A DNA stretch of 64,000 nt. Source: Robertmurraya korlensis. Lineage in GTDB: Bacteria > Bacillota > Bacilli > Bacillales > Cytobacillaceae. How positions within the stretch are numbered: position 1 is the first letter of the stretch; each line of letters starts with the position of its first letter. The stretch covers positions 186,001 through 250,000 of the forward strand of contig NZ_JAMBNS010000003.1 of NCBI RefSeq assembly GCF_023715225.1, in the 5' to 3' direction. The translations under genes were made by a program, and so were the position numbers. Positions 17,035 to 26,393 of the stretch are shown here, in pieces. The notes below the pieces were generated by a model. That model ran no database searches. It had not been told where the DNA came from and was given only the letters and a program-made list of their open reading frames with translations.

Positions 17035-17194
17035 TTTTCAGTTCTCCCTTCCACACCCAACTAATTATAACAAAGTTTTAAGGAGAATTAGGAGACGAAT
17101 CGACATTTTTTTCTAAGCACATTTTACCTTTTATGAACTACATCTATCGGGAGATACTAAAACATGTACCAGACCAGCGAAAGGATTGGTTGAG

Positions 17195-17968
17195 ATGCTA
17201 TCAAGTCAGCAACTACAGCAATTTAAGCAAGTGTTAGAAGACCGTAAAGCTCAGATAGAAGAGGAATTTGAAAACAATGATCATTTTAATTTACAGCGAA
17301 GTCTTTCCGATTCGGTAAGTGAACTTTCTGTTTACGACAACCACCCTGGTGATGCTGGAACCGAATTATATGAACGAGAAAAAGATCTCGCCCTTAACGA
17401 GCATTATCGATTAGAGTATCGTAATACTCTTGAAGCAATAGAAGCCATCAAAAACGGAACATACGGTACATGTGTGGTTTGTCATAAAGAGATCCCTGTT
17501 GAGCGTTTAGAAGCACTTCCAAATACACTCTATTGTATAGAGCACACTCCAGATAAAGTGACCTCTCATGAAAGACCGATTGAAGAAGGTGTATTAATGC
17601 CTCCTTTTGGAAAATTTGATATGGATGAGACCGATGAAAATGTCTCGTATGATGCAGAAGATTCTTGGCAGGATGTTGCAAGCTATGGAACATCTGAGAG
17701 CCCTTCAGATTTAGTGGAGCAAGTAGATCATTATAATGACATGTATATTGAACCTCAAGAAAATGTTGGATATGTGGAGGACTATGAAAACTTCGTCGGC
17801 GTTGATATTACCGGGAAGCATGTTACCGTCTATCCAAATAAGCAACATGAAAAGTATGAAGAGGAACTCGATGAAGAAGGTATTATGACAACCTTCGGTG
17901 ATCTTCCAGCCTTTGAACATGACCCTTATGTAGAAGAAGCTGAAGAAAGAGATGAAAAAGGACAATGA
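17195..17968 (+). CDS. yteA: YteA-family protein with DksA/TraR-type zinc finger
   Basis: About 257 residues. Residues 1-85 are acidic and helical (QQFKQVLEDRKAQIEEEFE). The zinc finger GTCVVCHKEIPVERLEALP to CIEH has ligands C93, C96, C114 and H117, that is CxxC-x17-CxxH rather than four cysteines. The C-terminal 130 residues are very acidic, with tyrosines. YteA proteins are found in endospore formers; the DksA-like finger suggests contact with RNA polymerase, but the role is unproven. The ATG at 17195 is chosen because AAAGGA is directly next to the upstream TTG. Confidence 0.88.
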   Translation: MLSSQQLQQFKQVLEDRKAQIEEEFENNDHFNLQRSLSDSVSELSVYDNHPGDAGTELYEREKDLALNEHYRLEYRNTLEAIEAIKNGTYGTCVVCHKEIPVERLEALPNTLYCIEHTPDKVTSHERPIEEGVLMPPFGKFDMDETDENVSYDAEDSWQDVASYGTSESPSDLVEQVDHYNDMYIEPQENVGYVEDYENFVGVDITGKHVTVYPNKQHEKYEEELDEEGIMTTFGDLPAFEHDPYVEEAEERDEKGQ

Positions 17969-17982
17969 TTCATTGTCCTTTT
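17957..17982. terminator. Bidirectional terminator between yteA and the csgA-like gene
   Basis: 11-bp perfect stem 17957-17967 with 17971-17981, loop 3 nt. The stem overlaps the yteA stop codon. It has T-rich flanks on both strands and serves convergent genes. Confidence 0.85.
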
Positions 17983-17993
17983 CTCTGTCTTTT

Positions 17994-18245
17994 TTAAAAC
18001 AAAAGCTCGTACACCTCATTTAATTGTTTGGCACGAGTCTCATCTTGTTCATTGTTTGCATGCTTAATTTCTTCGGGCAAAATACTGTTTAAAAAATTAT
18101 TTTCTTCATCCGATAAGCTTCGGACAAAGCTTTCTTCCGTTGAAAAATGTCCTTGCTCAATCTTTTTAAAAATGTATTCCGCTGTGTCAGATCGATCTGT
18201 ATAGTTCGACAATATTTCTCTTAAATAAGCTAATGGCTTGTTCAT
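17994..18245 (-). CDS. csgA: CsgA-like small sporulation protein
   Basis: An 83-residue soluble helical protein. The ends are characteristic: MNKPLAYLREILSNY at the start and DETRAKQLNEVYELLF at the end, which I recognise as the pattern of the sigma-G dependent acid-soluble spore protein CsgA of B. subtilis. AAGGAGGGAACCTAA gives an excellent start. It is convergent with yteA. The upstream 150 nt contain CATACAT about 60 nt before the start, close to a sigma-G -10, but no convincing -35, so forespore expression is only suggested. Confidence 0.65.
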   Translation of the reverse strand: MNKPLAYLREILSNYTDRSDTAEYIFKKIEQGHFSTEESFVRSLSDEENNFLNSILPEEIKHANNEQDETRAKQLNEVYELLF

Positions 18246-18395
18246 TTAGGTTCCCTCCTTTTTATGGCACATACGTACATTTTTGCTGTTTTGCACGAGA
18301 TTTATGTATGGTTCTCGCTTCCTTAAAATTACCATCAATACTAGGACAGTGACTGAACATCCTAATAGTAGGAATTAAACGATGAGGTGAGAAGG

Positions 18396-19754
18396 ATGTT
18401 TCGAAGAACAAAACCGCTTATGCTTATTGGCTTAGCACTTTTGCTGATTATAGGTGTTGCTCGAATGATGCCGGATCGAGAAATAAGAACGCTCGACCGA
18501 AATACGATAGATATGCGTAAAGTGAATAATGAACCTTCTCAAGTTCAAACATCTAGATTAATGAATTTAAACAATGATCCATCGAATAACCGGTTAGTTT
18601 CAAAACTTAATCATCACTCAGAAATTCAGATTATTAACCATAATGAAGACGATCAAAGTCATTACTACGAGCACGAGGCAACCGTTAAATTTAAAACAGA
18701 CATTACCGATGAACGGCTTGCTCAAATTAATAGAGAGATTGATGCAAGTAGAAGTGAAAAATTAGCGAACCTATATATGTTCCGCTCCAAATCAAAAACG
18801 ACTCACCAAATGCTCCTTTACTTCCGTGGGTTAGAGGAAGTGGAGTATGCTGAACCTAACTTCATTCTTTTACAAAATGAATCGGTTGCACCAAATGACA
18901 CTTATTATCAAGAGCAGTATCAATGGAATCTTCCCGTTATTGAAACAGAAAAAGGATGGGATATTTCAAAGGGAGATAAAAATGTCGTTATTGCGGTTGT
19001 GGATACAGGGGTCGATCTGGATCATCCAGATCTAAAGCATAAATTGGTAAAAGGATATAACGCGATTGATGAGAAGGCAAGCCCAGATGACGATAATGGC
19101 CACGGGACACACGTCGCAGGAATCATCGCTTCTGAGACAAATAATCACGAAGGAGTGGCTGGAATTACATGGTACAATCAAATTATGCCCGTAAAAACAT
19201 TAGCGAAGGACGGATATGGTTATACGTTCGATATTGCAAAAGGCATTGTCTGGGCCACAGACCATGGAGCCGATGTTATTAATTTAAGCCTAGGTAATTA
19301 TCAACCAGCTACCGTTTTAAAAGAGGCCATTCAATATGCATATGATAAAGGAGTCGTTCTAATCGCTGCATCAGGTAACGATAATACGAACCAGCCAAGT
19401 TACCCTGCTGCTTTCGACCAAGTGCTAAGCGTATCAGCGATCGGTTATTCAGGGGAACGAGCCTCTTTCTCGAACTATGGAAATTACATCGATGTAGCCG
19501 CACCAGGTGTTGATATTCCCAGCACCTATTTTCAAAACCAATATGCCGCCCTTTCTGGAACATCCATGGCGTCTCCACATGTGACAGGATTAGCTGGTTT
19601 AATACTATCGACCAATCCTACTTTATCAAATAAGGAAGTCATGAACATTATTCGTTCTTCCAGCTATGACATTGGAGAAGTGGGGAAAGATGAATATTTT
19701 GGAGAAGGATTAATTGATGTAAATAGAGCATTAGCTGCAGCTAAGCGAAAATAA
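18396..19754 (+). CDS. Subtilisin-family (S8) serine protease
   Basis: A 452-residue secreted or anchored protease. A hydrophobic segment (about 8-23) is followed by a linker and an inhibitor-like propeptide (about 90-160; EATVKFKTDI, LEEVEYAEPNFI). The catalytic domain from about 190 has Asp203 (VVDTGVD), His236 (GHGTHVAG), oxyanion Asn328 (ASGND) and Ser390 (GTSMASPHVTG), so it should be active. GAGGTG lies before the ATG at 18396, preferred over the GTG at 18387. Transcribed alone. The absence of a clear AxA signal-cleavage site leaves open whether it stays membrane-bound. Confidence 0.93.
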   Translation: MFRRTKPLMLIGLALLLIIGVARMMPDREIRTLDRNTIDMRKVNNEPSQVQTSRLMNLNNDPSNNRLVSKLNHHSEIQIINHNEDDQSHYYEHEATVKFKTDITDERLAQINREIDASRSEKLANLYMFRSKSKTTHQMLLYFRGLEEVEYAEPNFILLQNESVAPNDTYYQEQYQWNLPVIETEKGWDISKGDKNVVIAVVDTGVDLDHPDLKHKLVKGYNAIDEKASPDDDNGHGTHVAGIIASETNNHEGVAGITWYNQIMPVKTLAKDGYGYTFDIAKGIVWATDHGADVINLSLGNYQPATVLKEAIQYAYDKGVVLIAASGNDNTNQPSYPAAFDQVLSVSAIGYSGERASFSNYGNYIDVAAPGVDIPSTYFQNQYAALSGTSMASPHVTGLAGLILSTNPTLSNKEVMNIIRSSSYDIGEVGKDEYFGEGLIDVNRALAAAKRK

Positions 19755-19757
19755 CCT

Positions 19758-19787
19758 AAGACCCTCGTTCCTGAGGGTCTTCCTTTG
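19758..19787 (+). terminator. Terminator of the S8 protease gene
   Basis: 9-bp stem AAGACCCTC/GAGGGTCTT with a 6-nt loop, followed by TTCCTTT; it lies 3 nt after the stop codon. Confidence 0.85.
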
Positions 19788-19846
19788 CGTTTAACACAAA
19801 AGGATATGGTCTATACTTTTAGAGAAACTTTCAGGGAGGTGAGGAT

Positions 19847-20839
19847 ATGCACCACCGAATTTATACTAGTTTTTTGAGATTGCCCACGCTTGTCCGAATA
19901 TTAACTATGGCTATATTACTCGTTCTTTTCTTTGGAATAATGATCCATCTTGTTGAGCCGAAGAGTTTTCCTACTGTTTTTGAAGGAATCTGGTGGGCCA
20001 TCATTACTACATCAACCGTTGGATATGGGGACTACTCTCCTCAAACATTTCTAGGAAGAATCGTAGGAATACTCCTTATTTTTATAGGAGCTGGGTTCTT
20101 ATCCACCTATTTTATTACCCTTGCTACAACTGCTGTTTCTAGGCAAAACAATTATCTAGAAGGAAAAGTTCATTTTAGAGGAGATAGACATTTGATTATC
20201 ATTGGATGGAATGAACGGTCAAAAGAAATTATTCAGTCGATACGTACAATCGATCAATTTTCAGATATTATTTTAATAGATGAAACATTGGAATCAAATC
20301 CAATTATGGATGCAAAGGTACACTTTATTAGAGGAAGAGCTTCTCAAGACCATGTGTTACTAAAGGCAAATATTGCAACTGCTGAAAAGGTCCTTATTAC
20401 TGCTGATCAACATAAGGATGAGCTTGATGCTGATATGAACACGATCCTTGCGTTGCTTACCATTAAAGGCTTAAATCCTAACATTACCGCTATTGTAGAA
20501 GTTCTTACCCGTGAACAGATGGCAAATGCAAAAAGAGCTGGCGCTGACGAAATTATTCAATCGAATCGAATGATGAGTTATATTATGACAAATTGCATCG
20601 CCACCGACCGAATTGTATCCACTTTTGTTGAAGTACTAGATCAACTTCATGGAAGTAGAGTTTGCTTTCATCCAAGTAAAGACTACATTTCAAAATCATT
20701 TTATACCGCGAATGGGGAGTTACTTAAAGAGGGAAAGCTATTAATTGGCATTAAAAGAGGAGAAAACACCATAGTGAATCCTCCTCAAGAAACAGTTATT
20801 GATGATCATGATGAGTTACTTCTTATCGACCGACTTTAA
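19847..20839 (+). CDS. yugO: YugO-type potassium channel with RCK domain
   Basis: A 330-residue two-membrane-segment potassium channel. M1 is about 17-34, the pore carries the selectivity filter TVGYGD (57-62), and M2 is about 68-90. From about 110 a TrkA-N/RCK domain begins with LIIIGWNERSKEII and continues to an RCK-C part. B. subtilis YugO (328 aa) releases potassium during electrical signalling in biofilms. In B. subtilis mstX overlaps its start; here the 92-nt upstream gap holds a terminator and GGGAGGTGAGG but no mstX. The stop overlaps yugN by 4 nt, convergent. Confidence 0.92.
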   Translation: MHHRIYTSFLRLPTLVRILTMAILLVLFFGIMIHLVEPKSFPTVFEGIWWAIITTSTVGYGDYSPQTFLGRIVGILLIFIGAGFLSTYFITLATTAVSRQNNYLEGKVHFRGDRHLIIIGWNERSKEIIQSIRTIDQFSDIILIDETLESNPIMDAKVHFIRGRASQDHVLLKANIATAEKVLITADQHKDELDADMNTILALLTIKGLNPNITAIVEVLTREQMANAKRAGADEIIQSNRMMSYIMTNCIATDRIVSTFVEVLDQLHGSRVCFHPSKDYISKSFYTANGELLKEGKLLIGIKRGENTIVNPPQETVIDDHDELLLIDRL

Positions 20840-21240
20840 TCAATTAGAATTTGTTCGAGTTCTTGAACGAGTGCCTTACCGATATCTACAAATTTTTCAG
20901 GAAAGCTTGCGTCCTTATCAATCGGTTCCTGGAACTGATCAAAGGAAGCAGATGCATTGCCAATATAAGCATGATCGTCTAAGTCGTCTTGATATAGATG
21001 TGATAGCAATAATGGTCTTTCAATTGCTACCGTACAATTTCGTGCGTCTAACTGTCCATCAACTACTCGGAACGGAACCCTTAAAAATTGATATCCTTTT
21101 TCATCATCAATTTTATAGTCTAAATATCCATGATCATAATCCCAATTACCGCCAATGGTATAACCCAGCGGCTTTAACAATTGCTCTAGCTTATACAAAT
21201 CAAAATGCTTGCCTTCAATTTGTGAAGGAATTTGAATCAT
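20836..21240 (-). CDS. yugN: YugN-like family protein
   Basis: About 134 residues, soluble, with no known function. The sequence (YTIGGNWDYDHGYLDYKIDD, FLRVPFRVVDGQLD) fits the YugN-like family of Bacillus. It lies between yugO and pgi, as in B. subtilis. The first ATG (21246) is directly against GGGGG, so the second ATG at 21240 is chosen. It shares a bidirectional terminator region with the convergent pgi side and overlaps yugO by 4 nt. Confidence 0.85.
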   Translation of the reverse strand: MIQIPSQIEGKHFDLYKLEQLLKPLGYTIGGNWDYDHGYLDYKIDDEKGYQFLRVPFRVVDGQLDARNCTVAIERPLLLSHLYQDDLDDHAYIGNASASFDQFQEPIDKDASFPEKFVDIGKALVQELEQILID

Positions 21241-21271
21241 AGCCATCCCCCTTTTTCTTTTAGTTTCTCAC

Positions 21272-21327
21272 AAAAAAAAGAGTGTTAGTCAAAAGAGAGG
21301 AAATCTCCAATGACTAACACTTTTTTT
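21272..21327. terminator. Terminator between pgi and yugN
   Basis: 11-bp perfect stem 21281-21291 with 21311-21321 and A/T runs on both sides. The T run on the minus strand serves pgi, whose stop is at 21332. Confidence 0.85.
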
Positions 21328-21331
21328 AAAA

Positions 21332-22678
21332 TTATAAACGCTTCTCAAGCTCTGCTTTCTTCTCTTCGAATCCAGGTTTGCCTAATAATGCGAACATGTT
21401 TACTTTGTATGCCTCTACACCAGGTTGGTCAAATGGATTTACACCCATTAGGTAGCCACTCATTGCACATGCTTTTTCAAAGAAGTATGCAAGATAACCG
21501 AATGTGTAAGCATCCATTTGTGGAATCGTCACTACTAGGTTAGGAACTCCACCGTCTGTATGCGCAAGCAATGTACCTTCAAATGCTTTGTTGTTAACAA
21601 AGTCCACTGTTTGGCCAGCAAGATAGTTTAATCCATCTAAATCACTATCAGCTTCTTCGATTGTAAGCTCATGACGAGGATTTTCTACCCGTACAACGGT
21701 TTCAAATAGGTCACGACGACCTTCTTGAACATATTGGCCTAAAGAGTGTAAGTCGGTTGAGAAGTTTGCAGAAGAAGGGTAAATTCCTTTTTGGTCTTTT
21801 CCTTCGCTTTCTCCAAACAACTGCTTCCACCATTCTGCGAAGTATTGCAAGCCTGGCTCATAGTTAATCAGCATTTCAATGGTTTTTCCTTTGTTGTAAA
21901 GAACGTTACGAACGGCTGCATATTGGTATGCTAAGTTCTCTTCTAGCTCCGAGCTTCCAAAGTCATCACGTGCAGCTGCTGCACCTTTCATCATGGCTTC
22001 GATATCTGCCCCACTTGCAGCAATTGGAAGTAATCCTACAGCCGTTAGAACTGAATAACGACCACCTACATCATCAGGAATGATGAATGCTTCGTATCCT
22101 TCTTCAGTAGCTAGCGTTTTCAATGCACCTCTTGCTTTGTCAGTTGTTGCATAAATACGCTTCTTCGCTTCTTCTACTCCGTACTTTTCTTCTAAAAGCT
22201 TGCGGAAAATACGGAAAGCGATGGCTGGTTCTGTTGTTGTCCCAGACTTGGAAATGACGTTAAGCGAGAAATCCTTTCCGTCTAAAAGATCCATAACGTC
22301 TCTCATGTATGTAGAACTAATGTTGTTTCCGATGAAGATAATTTGTGGCGTGCTACGCTTTTCCTTTGGCAATGCATTGTAAAAACTGTGTTGCAGCATT
22401 TCAATGGCAGCGCGTGCACCTAAGTATGAACCACCAATTCCACAAACTAAAAGAACATCAGAGTCTTGCTTGATCTTTTCTGCTGCTTTTTGGATGCGTG
22501 CAAATTCTTCTTTGTCGTAGTTAACCGGAAGGTCAATCCAACCTAAAAAGTCATTTCCAGCTCCTGTTGCTTCATGTAATGAATGATGAGCAACTTTTAC
22601 AAAATCACGTAAATAAGTAACTTCATGTTCCCCAAAAAAACTAAGTGCTTTTGAGTAATCAAAACGAACGTGTGTCAT
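21332..22678 (-). CDS. pgi: Glucose-6-phosphate isomerase
   Basis: A 448-residue enzyme (B. subtilis 450) interconverting glucose-6-phosphate and fructose-6-phosphate in the cytoplasm. Visible family motifs are [33 protein letters not shown] for phosphate binding, [19 protein letters not shown] (PGI signature 1 region) and the C-terminal [18 protein letters not shown] with the catalytic lysine. AATCATTGGAGGATCATTC precedes the ATG. A candidate promoter and CcpA site lie upstream. Confidence 0.97.
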   Translation of the reverse strand: MTHVRFDYSKALSFFGEHEVTYLRDFVKVAHHSLHEATGAGNDFLGWIDLPVNYDKEEFARIQKAAEKIKQDSDVLLVCGIGGSYLGARAAIEMLQHSFYNALPKEKRSTPQIIFIGNNISSTYMRDVMDLLDGKDFSLNVISKSGTTTEPAIAFRIFRKLLEEKYGVEEAKKRIYATTDKARGALKTLATEEGYEAFIIPDDVGGRYSVLTAVGLLPIAASGADIEAMMKGAAAARDDFGSSELEENLAYQYAAVRNVLYNKGKTIEMLINYEPGLQYFAEWWKQLFGESEGKDQKGIYPSSANFSTDLHSLGQYVQEGRRDLFETVVRVENPRHELTIEEADSDLDGLNYLAGQTVDFVNNKAFEGTLLAHTDGGVPNLVVTIPQMDAYTFGYLAYFFEKACAMSGYLMGVNPFDQPGVEAYKVNMFALLGKPGFEEKKAELEKRL

Positions 22679-22713
22679 GAATGATCCTCCAATGATTTGT
22701 TGTTTACTATATC

Positions 22714-22742
22714 ACTTTATCGAAAGCTGGTTAAGGAATCAA
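22714..22742 (-). promoter_or_regulatory. Candidate sigma-A promoter of pgi
   Basis: Minus strand TTGATT, 17 bp, TAAAGT. The -35 and -10 each match four of six positions. The predicted start is near 22707, about 30 nt before the pgi start codon. Confidence 0.5.
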
Positions 22743-22755
22743 GAACCGTCTACTT

Positions 22756-22771
22756 ATGTAAGCGTACACAT
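22756..22771. promoter_or_regulatory. Candidate CcpA-binding cre site upstream of pgi
   Basis: ATGTAAGCGTACACAT fits WTGNAARCGNWWWCAW at 15 of 16 positions. Its centre is about 57 bp upstream of the predicted pgi start, the spacing at which CcpA activates ackA and pta in B. subtilis. It lies in the intergenic region between the pgi start and the alcohol dehydrogenase terminator. Confidence 0.6.
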
Positions 22772-22843
22772 TTCAAACAAATATGATAATTGTTAAGAAA
22801 TGCTCAAAAAACCCACCTTCTTACCGTAGTATTTCCACCCTAT

Positions 22844-22879
22844 AAAAAAAGAAACACGTGCAATTACGAAAATTGCACG
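22844..22879 (-). terminator. Terminator of the iron alcohol dehydrogenase gene
   Basis: 9-bp stem 22857-22865 with 22871-22879, loop 5 nt. On the minus strand a run of seven T follows after TGTTTC. It starts 12 nt beyond the stop. Confidence 0.75.
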
Positions 22880-22890
22880 CAAGAATATTT

Positions 22891-24054
22891 TTATAGAGAG
22901 GCACGGTAAATCGCCATGACATCTTCTTTGTTTAACTTTGTGAAGTTTCCGAATTCACCGTATACCATGGCCTTGTCAGCCATAACTTCGATTTGACTAT
23001 CGTCAATATCGTAGTCCGCTAAACGTGACGGTGCACCGATTGAGTTCCAGAATTCACGAAGTTTAGCGATTCCTTCTAGACCTACTTCCTCATCTGTTTT
23101 GCCTTCTGCGTTTACTCCGAATACGCGCACAGCAAGCTTCTTGAAGCGTTCTGGTTTCACTTTTAAGTTATGCTTCATCCAGTTCGGGAATAGAATGGCA
23201 AGTCCACCACCGTGTGGAATATCATAAACAGCCGATACTGCATGCTCGATATTATGTGTAGCCCAGTCTCCACGGTATCCCATAGAAAGCATACCGTTTA
23301 GTGCCATTGTTCCACTATAAAGGATGGTTGCACGATGCTCATAGCTTTCAAGGTTTTCAAGAAGCTTAGGTGCTGCCTCCATTACGGTCAGTAATAACCC
23401 CTCACACATACGATCCTGAAGCTCTGTATTTTCGGTTAAATGGAAGTAATGTTCAAACACATGTGTCATCATGTCGACGATTCCGTACACCGTTTGATCT
23501 CTTGGAACCGTATATGTATTGACTGGATCTAGGATAGAAAATTGCGGGAAAGTAACTGCACTGCCCCACCCGTATTTTTCATTCGTTTCCCAATTAGTAA
23601 TAACAGAGCCTGAATTCATTTCGGAGCCTGTTGCAGCTAAAGTTAATACTGTACCAAACGGAAGCGCTTCCTTCGCAACAGCTTTTCGAGTCATTAGATC
23701 CCATGTGTCACCATCATACTTAGCACCCGCGGCAATGGCTTTTGTACAGTCAATAACACTTCCACCGCCAACGGCTAATAGAAAATCAATACCTTCATTT
23801 CTACAGATTTCTACTCCCTTATTTACGGTAGTAAGACGTGGATTAGGTTCCACACCTGGTAATTCAAATATCTTAACATCTATTTCTTTTAATAATGACA
23901 AGACCTGATCATATAGGCCATTTCGTTTAATACTTCCGCCTCCATACACTAGTAACACTTTCTTGCCGTATTGAGGTACTTCAGCCTTCAATTGTTCTAA
24001 AGTTCCTTTTCCAAAAATCAATTTCGTCGGATTAAAAAATGTAAAATTATCCAT
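22891..24054 (-). CDS. Iron-containing alcohol (butanol) dehydrogenase, YugJ/YugK type
   Basis: A 387-residue group III alcohol dehydrogenase. The NAD-binding half has [14 protein letters not shown] and [16 protein letters not shown] (GGGS). The iron-binding half has [10 protein letters not shown] and [28 protein letters not shown], giving the Asp/His ligands. B. subtilis has two such neighbours, yugJ and yugK (387 and 389 aa), in this place; here there is one, and I cannot say which it corresponds to. It reduces aldehydes or oxidises alcohols with NAD(H) or NADP(H). Confidence 0.92.
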   Translation of the reverse strand: MDNFTFFNPTKLIFGKGTLEQLKAEVPQYGKKVLLVYGGGSIKRNGLYDQVLSLLKEIDVKIFELPGVEPNPRLTTVNKGVEICRNEGIDFLLAVGGGSVIDCTKAIAAGAKYDGDTWDLMTRKAVAKEALPFGTVLTLAATGSEMNSGSVITNWETNEKYGWGSAVTFPQFSILDPVNTYTVPRDQTVYGIVDMMTHVFEHYFHLTENTELQDRMCEGLLLTVMEAAPKLLENLESYEHRATILYSGTMALNGMLSMGYRGDWATHNIEHAVSAVYDIPHGGGLAILFPNWMKHNLKVKPERFKKLAVRVFGVNAEGKTDEEVGLEGIAKLREFWNSIGAPSRLADYDIDDSQIEVMADKAMVYGEFGNFTKLNKEDVMAIYRASL

Positions 24055-24229
24055 ACTTCATCCTCCTCTTCAATTCTTATTATGTTCCAAAATAATAGTG
24101 AATGCAAAAAAATAGACTCCAAAATTCTTCCTATGAAAATGCATAAAAGGGGAGCAAGAATCAAACGATAAGATTGTGTAACTTTATATAGCCAAACTAT
24201 ATAAAAAACCATCCCAAGGAGGAAACAGC

Positions 24230-24463
24230 ATGAGTACCATTCAACGTATTGCACTAGTACTTACAATTATCGGGGCTATCAACTGGGGATTAATTGGATT
24301 CTTTCAATTTGACCTAGTGGCAGCTATCTTTGGTGGACAAGGTTCTGCACTTTCTAGAATTATCTACGGCTTAGTTGGTATCGCAGGGTTATTAAATCTA
24401 GGCCTCCTATTTAAACCAAATGAACAAACCGTGAGAGATCCTGAACCAAGAGCGACTCGCTAA
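24230..24463 (+). CDS. yuzA: YuzA, DUF378 small membrane protein
   Basis: A 77-residue protein with two membrane helices (about 7-28 and 42-60). The DUF378 pattern IGAINWGLIGFFQFDLVA is clear. Function unknown. CAAGGAGGAAACAGC gives a strong start. In B. subtilis it is next to yugI; here rocD lies between them. Confidence 0.9.
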   Translation: MSTIQRIALVLTIIGAINWGLIGFFQFDLVAAIFGGQGSALSRIIYGLVGIAGLLNLGLLFKPNEQTVRDPEPRATR

Positions 24464-24466
24464 TTG

Positions 24467-24505
24467 AAAAAAATCCTTGCACCAAAAAGTGCAAGGATTT
24501 TTTTT
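24467..24505. terminator. Bidirectional terminator between yuzA and rocD
   Basis: 12-bp stem 24471-24482 with 24489-24500, loop 6 nt, long A and T runs on the two sides. Serves convergent genes. Confidence 0.92.
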
Positions 24506-25700
24506 ATGCGCTTAATACATTCTTAATTCGTTCAATCGCCCAGTCAAGGTCTTTGTTGCTAATCACTAATGGCGGAGCAAAGCGAATGACAGTGTCATGC
24601 GTTTCCTTACATAACAGTCCTTCTTCTTTTAGCTGCTCACAGTATTTTCTAGCAGGAACCGTTAGTTCGACACCAATAAACAGGCCGCGACCGCGAACTT
24701 CTTTAATGATTGGGTTTTTGATTTCTTGTAATTTTGAAAGAAAAAAGCTTCCAAGCTCCTGAGAACGTTCCGCTAACTTTTCTTCCTTCAGAACTTGTAA
24801 TGCGGCAATGGAAACCGCACATGCCATTGGATTGCCACCGAATGTTGATCCGTGTGATCCAGGATTAAATACACCGAGAACCTCATTATTTGCCACGACG
24901 CACGAGATTGGGAATACGCCCCCACCAAGCGCCTTACCTAAAATATACATATCTGGTTCAATGCCTTCCCATTCACAAGCAAACATTTTCCCAGTACGGG
25001 CAAGTCCAGCTTGAATTTCATCCGCAATAAATAGGACATTGTTTTCTTTACAAAGATCAAAAGCAACACGCATAAATCCTTCAGGTGGAATAATAATCCC
25101 TGCTTCACCTTGGATAGGTTCGATTAAGAAGGCTGCAGTATTTGGTGTAATTGCAGCTTTTAATGCTTCGATATCACCATATGGAATCAGATTAATTCCT
25201 GGTAGCATCGGTCCAAATCCCCGCTTATACTCTTCTTCAGAAGATAAGGAAACCGCTGTCATTGTACGGCCATGAAAATTTCCTAAGCATGCAATGATCT
25301 CTGCTTGATTATCGTTAACACCCTTCACATCATACGCCCAGCGCCGTGCAGCCTTAACCGCTGTTTCCACAGCCTCCGCACCCGTGTTCATTGGCAATGC
25401 CATTTCTTTATTGGTCATTTCACAAATCATTTCATACCACGGTCCAAGCTGGTCATTATGGAACGCACGAGATGTTAGTGTTACACGATCCGCCTGTTCC
25501 TTTAATGCTTCGATGATTTTTGGATGGCGATGACCTTGGTTCACAGCCGAATACGCGCTAAGCATATCCATATATTTGTTTCCTTCAGGATCCTCCACCC
25601 AAACACCTTCTGCTCTAGAAATAACAATCGGAAGAGGATGATAGTTATTAGCCCCAAACTTTTCCGTTTGCTCAATCACTTCTTGTGACTTACTCGCCAT
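24504..25700 (-). CDS. rocD: Ornithine aminotransferase
   Basis: A 398-residue class III aminotransferase. It shows [18 protein letters not shown] for phosphate binding, [28 protein letters not shown] with the PLP Asp, and [14 protein letters not shown] with the Schiff-base Lys256. The size and the motif pattern fit RocD, which turns ornithine into glutamate semialdehyde in arginine use. No sigma-54 type -24/-12 site, as found at B. subtilis roc genes, was seen in the 140 nt upstream. It is an insertion relative to the B. subtilis order yuzA-yugI. Confidence 0.93.
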   Translation of the reverse strand: MASKSQEVIEQTEKFGANNYHPLPIVISRAEGVWVEDPEGNKYMDMLSAYSAVNQGHRHPKIIEALKEQADRVTLTSRAFHNDQLGPWYEMICEMTNKEMALPMNTGAEAVETAVKAARRWAYDVKGVNDNQAEIIACLGNFHGRTMTAVSLSSEEEYKRGFGPMLPGINLIPYGDIEALKAAITPNTAAFLIEPIQGEAGIIIPPEGFMRVAFDLCKENNVLFIADEIQAGLARTGKMFACEWEGIEPDMYILGKALGGGVFPISCVVANNEVLGVFNPGSHGSTFGGNPMACAVSIAALQVLKEEKLAERSQELGSFFLSKLQEIKNPIIKEVRGRGLFIGVELTVPARKYCEQLKEEGLLCKETHDTVIRFAPPLVISNKDLDWAIERIKNVLSA

Positions 25701-25799
25701 ATTATATTTACCTCCGATCTCATTGGTTCGTGGTGAAAAAACTACCTTATCTTAGTGTATCTTAAAAAAATAACTTATGTCCTTTCTCGAGAAAAAAAC

Positions 25800-25832
25800 A
25801 TAAAAAAAGTGGGAGAATTTCTCCCACACTTT
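25800..25832 (-). terminator. Terminator of yugI
   Basis: Stem 25809-25815 with 25821-25827 plus weaker outer pairs, followed on the minus strand by seven T. Confidence 0.85.
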
Positions 25833-25841
25833 GATTATTTA

Positions 25842-26240
25842 TTATCTTTGTGATTGCTCAATCCACTCTTGAAGCTTATCTTTTAGCGTGTTAAAGCCTT
25901 GTGGTGCTTCTGTATCTTGCTTGATAGCAGCTGCAGCTGTACGCTTTCTTGGCTTCTTCGGTGCAGCCTTTGGTGCAGCTACTGGTGCTTCAGGAGCTTC
26001 TACAGTTGCGCGGATAGAAAGACCGATTTTCCCAGCGTTTTCATCGATTGAAAGAACCTTTACTTGAACTTCATCTCCTACTTTAAGGTGCTCATTAATA
26101 TCTTTTACGAATCCGTGAGTAATTTCTGAAATATGAACTAACCCTTGAGTATTTTCATCAAGTGCAACGAACGCACCGTATGCTTGAATTCCTGTAACTT
26201 TACCTGTAACAACACTTCCAACTTCAATTTTCTCTGACAT
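25842..26240 (-). CDS. yugI: S1-domain RNA-binding protein (general stress protein 13)
   Basis: A 132-residue protein. The N-terminal 75 residues form one S1 OB-fold domain (VGSVVTGKVTGIQAYGAFVALDE is the entry; LVHISEI is the signature). The tail is Ala/Pro/Lys-rich (APKAAPKKPRKRT) and ends in an amphipathic helix. YugI/GSP13 binds ribosomes or RNA in B. subtilis and is stress-induced. Start by AGGAGTG. The gene order to alaT is interrupted by a transporter, a regulator and a DegV gene. Confidence 0.92.
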   Translation of the reverse strand: MSEKIEVGSVVTGKVTGIQAYGAFVALDENTQGLVHISEITHGFVKDINEHLKVGDEVQVKVLSIDENAGKIGLSIRATVEAPEAPVAAPKAAPKKPRKRTAAAAIKQDTEAPQGFNTLKDKLQEWIEQSQR

Positions 26241-26290
26241 AGAAACACTCCTAAATATAGTTTATTTATCCTTTTTATACGCAATATAAG

Positions 26291-26319
26291 ATCATATCAC
26301 AATGTCACAACTTATTCAA
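26291..26319 (-). promoter_or_regulatory. Sigma-A promoter of yugI
   Basis: Minus strand TTGAAT, 17 bp, TATGAT (four and five of six). It lies about 51 nt upstream of the yugI start. No sigma-B-like GTTTAA/GGGTAT pair was seen. Confidence 0.6.
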
Positions 26320-26393
26320 AAAAAATTACTACACAATAGTCCGAAAATATAGTATTATGGGAAAATATCTTTTAAAGTAGGTGTAAAACGGTA

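Noticed and set aside
17711-18019. 102-residue minus-strand ORF across yteA
   Set aside because: Antisense to yteA and crosses its terminator.
25701-25800. Sigma-54 type promoter for rocD
   Set aside because: Looked for TGGCAC-N5-TTGCA because roc genes use it in B. subtilis; no match in the upstream region.
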